DNA of 6,596 nt, taken from NCBI GenBank assembly GCA_030669445.1, contig DAOVDP010000067.1, positions 1 through 6,596 on the forward strand, written 5' to 3'. Position 1 is the stretch's first letter; every line of letters starts with the position of its first letter. The notes under the pieces were generated by a model, which was given only the letters and a program-made list of their open reading frames with translations, was not told where the DNA came from and ran no database searches. Made by a program: the position numbers and the translations under genes. Shown here piece by piece: positions 5,759 to 6,596 of the stretch. This DNA comes from Candidatus Latescibacterota bacterium (lineage in GTDB: Bacteria; Latescibacterota; MVCY01).

Positions 5759-6486
5759 GGATAGATGCTTATCGGCTGACCTACAAGACGTTAAATGAGC
5801 AGATTCACTCGCTCATAAGAGCGGGAAAGCAGCAGATTGTTTTAGATAATGTTAATGGGCAGCGATATATCGGCTGCGGCCTTAAGCAATCGGTACAACT
5901 GGTGGTCAATGGTGTACCAGGGAACGATCTGGCTGCTTTTATGAATGGGCCGACCATATTAGTTCACGGCAGCGCTCAGGACGCTATAGGCAACACAATG
6001 AGCGCAGGCAAGGTAGTTGTTTATGGAGATGCCGGTGACATAGTGGGCTATTCTATGCGCGGAGGTAAACTCTACATCAGAGATAATGTGGGATACCGGG
6101 TGGGCATCCACATGAAATCCTACCGGGAGAAGTTTCCGGTAATTATCATCGGGGGCACAGCCGGGGATTTCTTCGGGGAATATATGGCCGGAGGCATTCT
6201 GATATTGTTAGGACTTGATGACAAACAGGGGTCTATTGCGGGCAATTACCTGGGCACAGGGATGCATGGCGGAACAATCTACATCCGAGGAGAGATTGAA
6301 CAATATCAGCTGGGCAGAGAAGTGGCCTTGGCCAGATTGGAGACGGATGACCAAGAACAACTCCAGAGATATCTCGCTGACTATTGTCAGGACTTCGGAG
6401 TCAATCTAAGAGAGATATTAAACAAGGAATTCGTCAAACTAATTCCCCATTCTCACAGACCGTACGGAGAGATATACGCCTATTGA
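5755..6486 (+). CDS. gltB3: GXGXG beta-helix protein, glutamate synthase domain 3 as a separate protein
   Basis: Stand-alone equivalent of the C-terminal domain of bacterial GltB, also related to the FwdC/FmdC subunit of formylmethanofuran dehydrogenase. It has no catalytic residues of its own; in GltB this right-handed beta-helix braces the amidotransferase and FMN domains. Residues about 28-185 show the repeating G-x2-G-x3-G pattern, for example GNTMSAGKVVVYGDAGDIVG and GEYMAGGILILLG. GSIAGNYLGTGMHGGTIYIRG continues the helix. The helical tail (about 190-243) ends PYGEIYAY. At 243 aa it fits the archaeal-type family. Its ATG overlaps the previous stop as ATGA, with GGGG at 5743-5746 eight bases upstream, so translation is probably coupled. 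Next to a glutamate synthase core, the GltB role is far more likely than formylmethanofuran dehydrogenase. Confidence 0.94.
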   Translation: MRIDAYRLTYKTLNEQIHSLIRAGKQQIVLDNVNGQRYIGCGLKQSVQLVVNGVPGNDLAAFMNGPTILVHGSAQDAIGNTMSAGKVVVYGDAGDIVGYSMRGGKLYIRDNVGYRVGIHMKSYREKFPVIIIGGTAGDFFGEYMAGGILILLGLDDKQGSIAGNYLGTGMHGGTIYIRGEIEQYQLGREVALARLETDDQEQLQRYLADYCQDFGVNLREILNKEFVKLIPHSHRPYGEIYAY

Positions 6487-6581
6487 ATACACTCAAATAA
6501 TCGAATAATCAAATCATTATATCTGTTACTTTTCTCTGTGGTCTTTGCGGTGAGATTTGATTCTTTATGAGGGAATAAAAA

Positions 6582-6596
6582 ATGGGCAGATCAAAT
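6582..6596 (+). CDS. Probable start of a further gene, cut by the window end
   Basis: ATG 6582 opens a frame reading MGRSN to the edge. GAGGG at 6569-6573 lies 8 bases upstream, a good ribosome-binding spacing. Five codons are too few to name a product. It is separated from gltB3 by 95 AT-rich bases. Confidence 0.35.

Noticed and set aside
1..6596. CRISPR arrays, tRNA or rRNA genes, toxin-antitoxin or defence genes
   Set aside because: No regularly spaced repeats, tRNA-like folds or related protein motifs were seen. All supported genes belong to nitrogen assimilation.

Overview
The window carries a glutamine synthetase / glutamate synthase (GS-GOGAT) nitrogen-assimilation cluster. All genes are on the + strand. 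The organism looks like an anaerobic bacterium, possibly of the Chloroflexota/Dehalococcoidia, Firmicutes or a candidate-phylum type. This is inferred from Shine-Dalgarno-led, overlapping genes, from a glutamine synthetase C-terminus of the GSI-alpha kind, and from a glutamate synthase split into separate domain-size proteins as in archaea and many strict anaerobes. The sequence alone does not fix the taxon.

Layout. Bases 1-638 hold the C-terminal half of glutamine synthetase (glnA), cut by the window edge. A 162-base gap follows, with a small palindrome (705-717) and a hairpin (726-744). Bases 801-1970 encode a free-standing class II glutamine amidotransferase (glutamate synthase domain 1). 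Bases 1971-2405 are a 435-base non-coding gap, the most unusual part of the window. It holds two strong hairpins with the same arm core, CCCACGA/TCGTGGG, about 150 bases apart, with further palindromes between them. I read this as a candidate non-autonomous IS200/IS605-like element. After it come short repeats and a plausible sigma70-type promoter. Bases 2406-6486 are a compact operon of four genes: an FMN glutamate synthase core with its own two-cluster ferredoxin domain, a four-cluster [4Fe-4S] ferredoxin, an FAD/NAD(P) oxidoreductase, and a GXGXG beta-helix protein. The last three genes overlap by 14 and 4 bases. A probable next gene starts at 6582 and runs out of the window.

How the parts work together (inference from family knowledge). 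Glutamine synthetase makes glutamine from glutamate and ammonia. The amidotransferase releases ammonia from glutamine. The FMN core reduces the 2-iminoglutarate formed from 2-oxoglutarate and ammonia to glutamate. The FAD protein and the four-cluster ferredoxin probably bring in electrons from NAD(P)H or a low-potential donor. The GXGXG protein supplies the structural C-terminal domain found in the large subunit of ordinary bacterial GltB. Together they would be a five-protein version of an enzyme that is usually one or two polypeptides.
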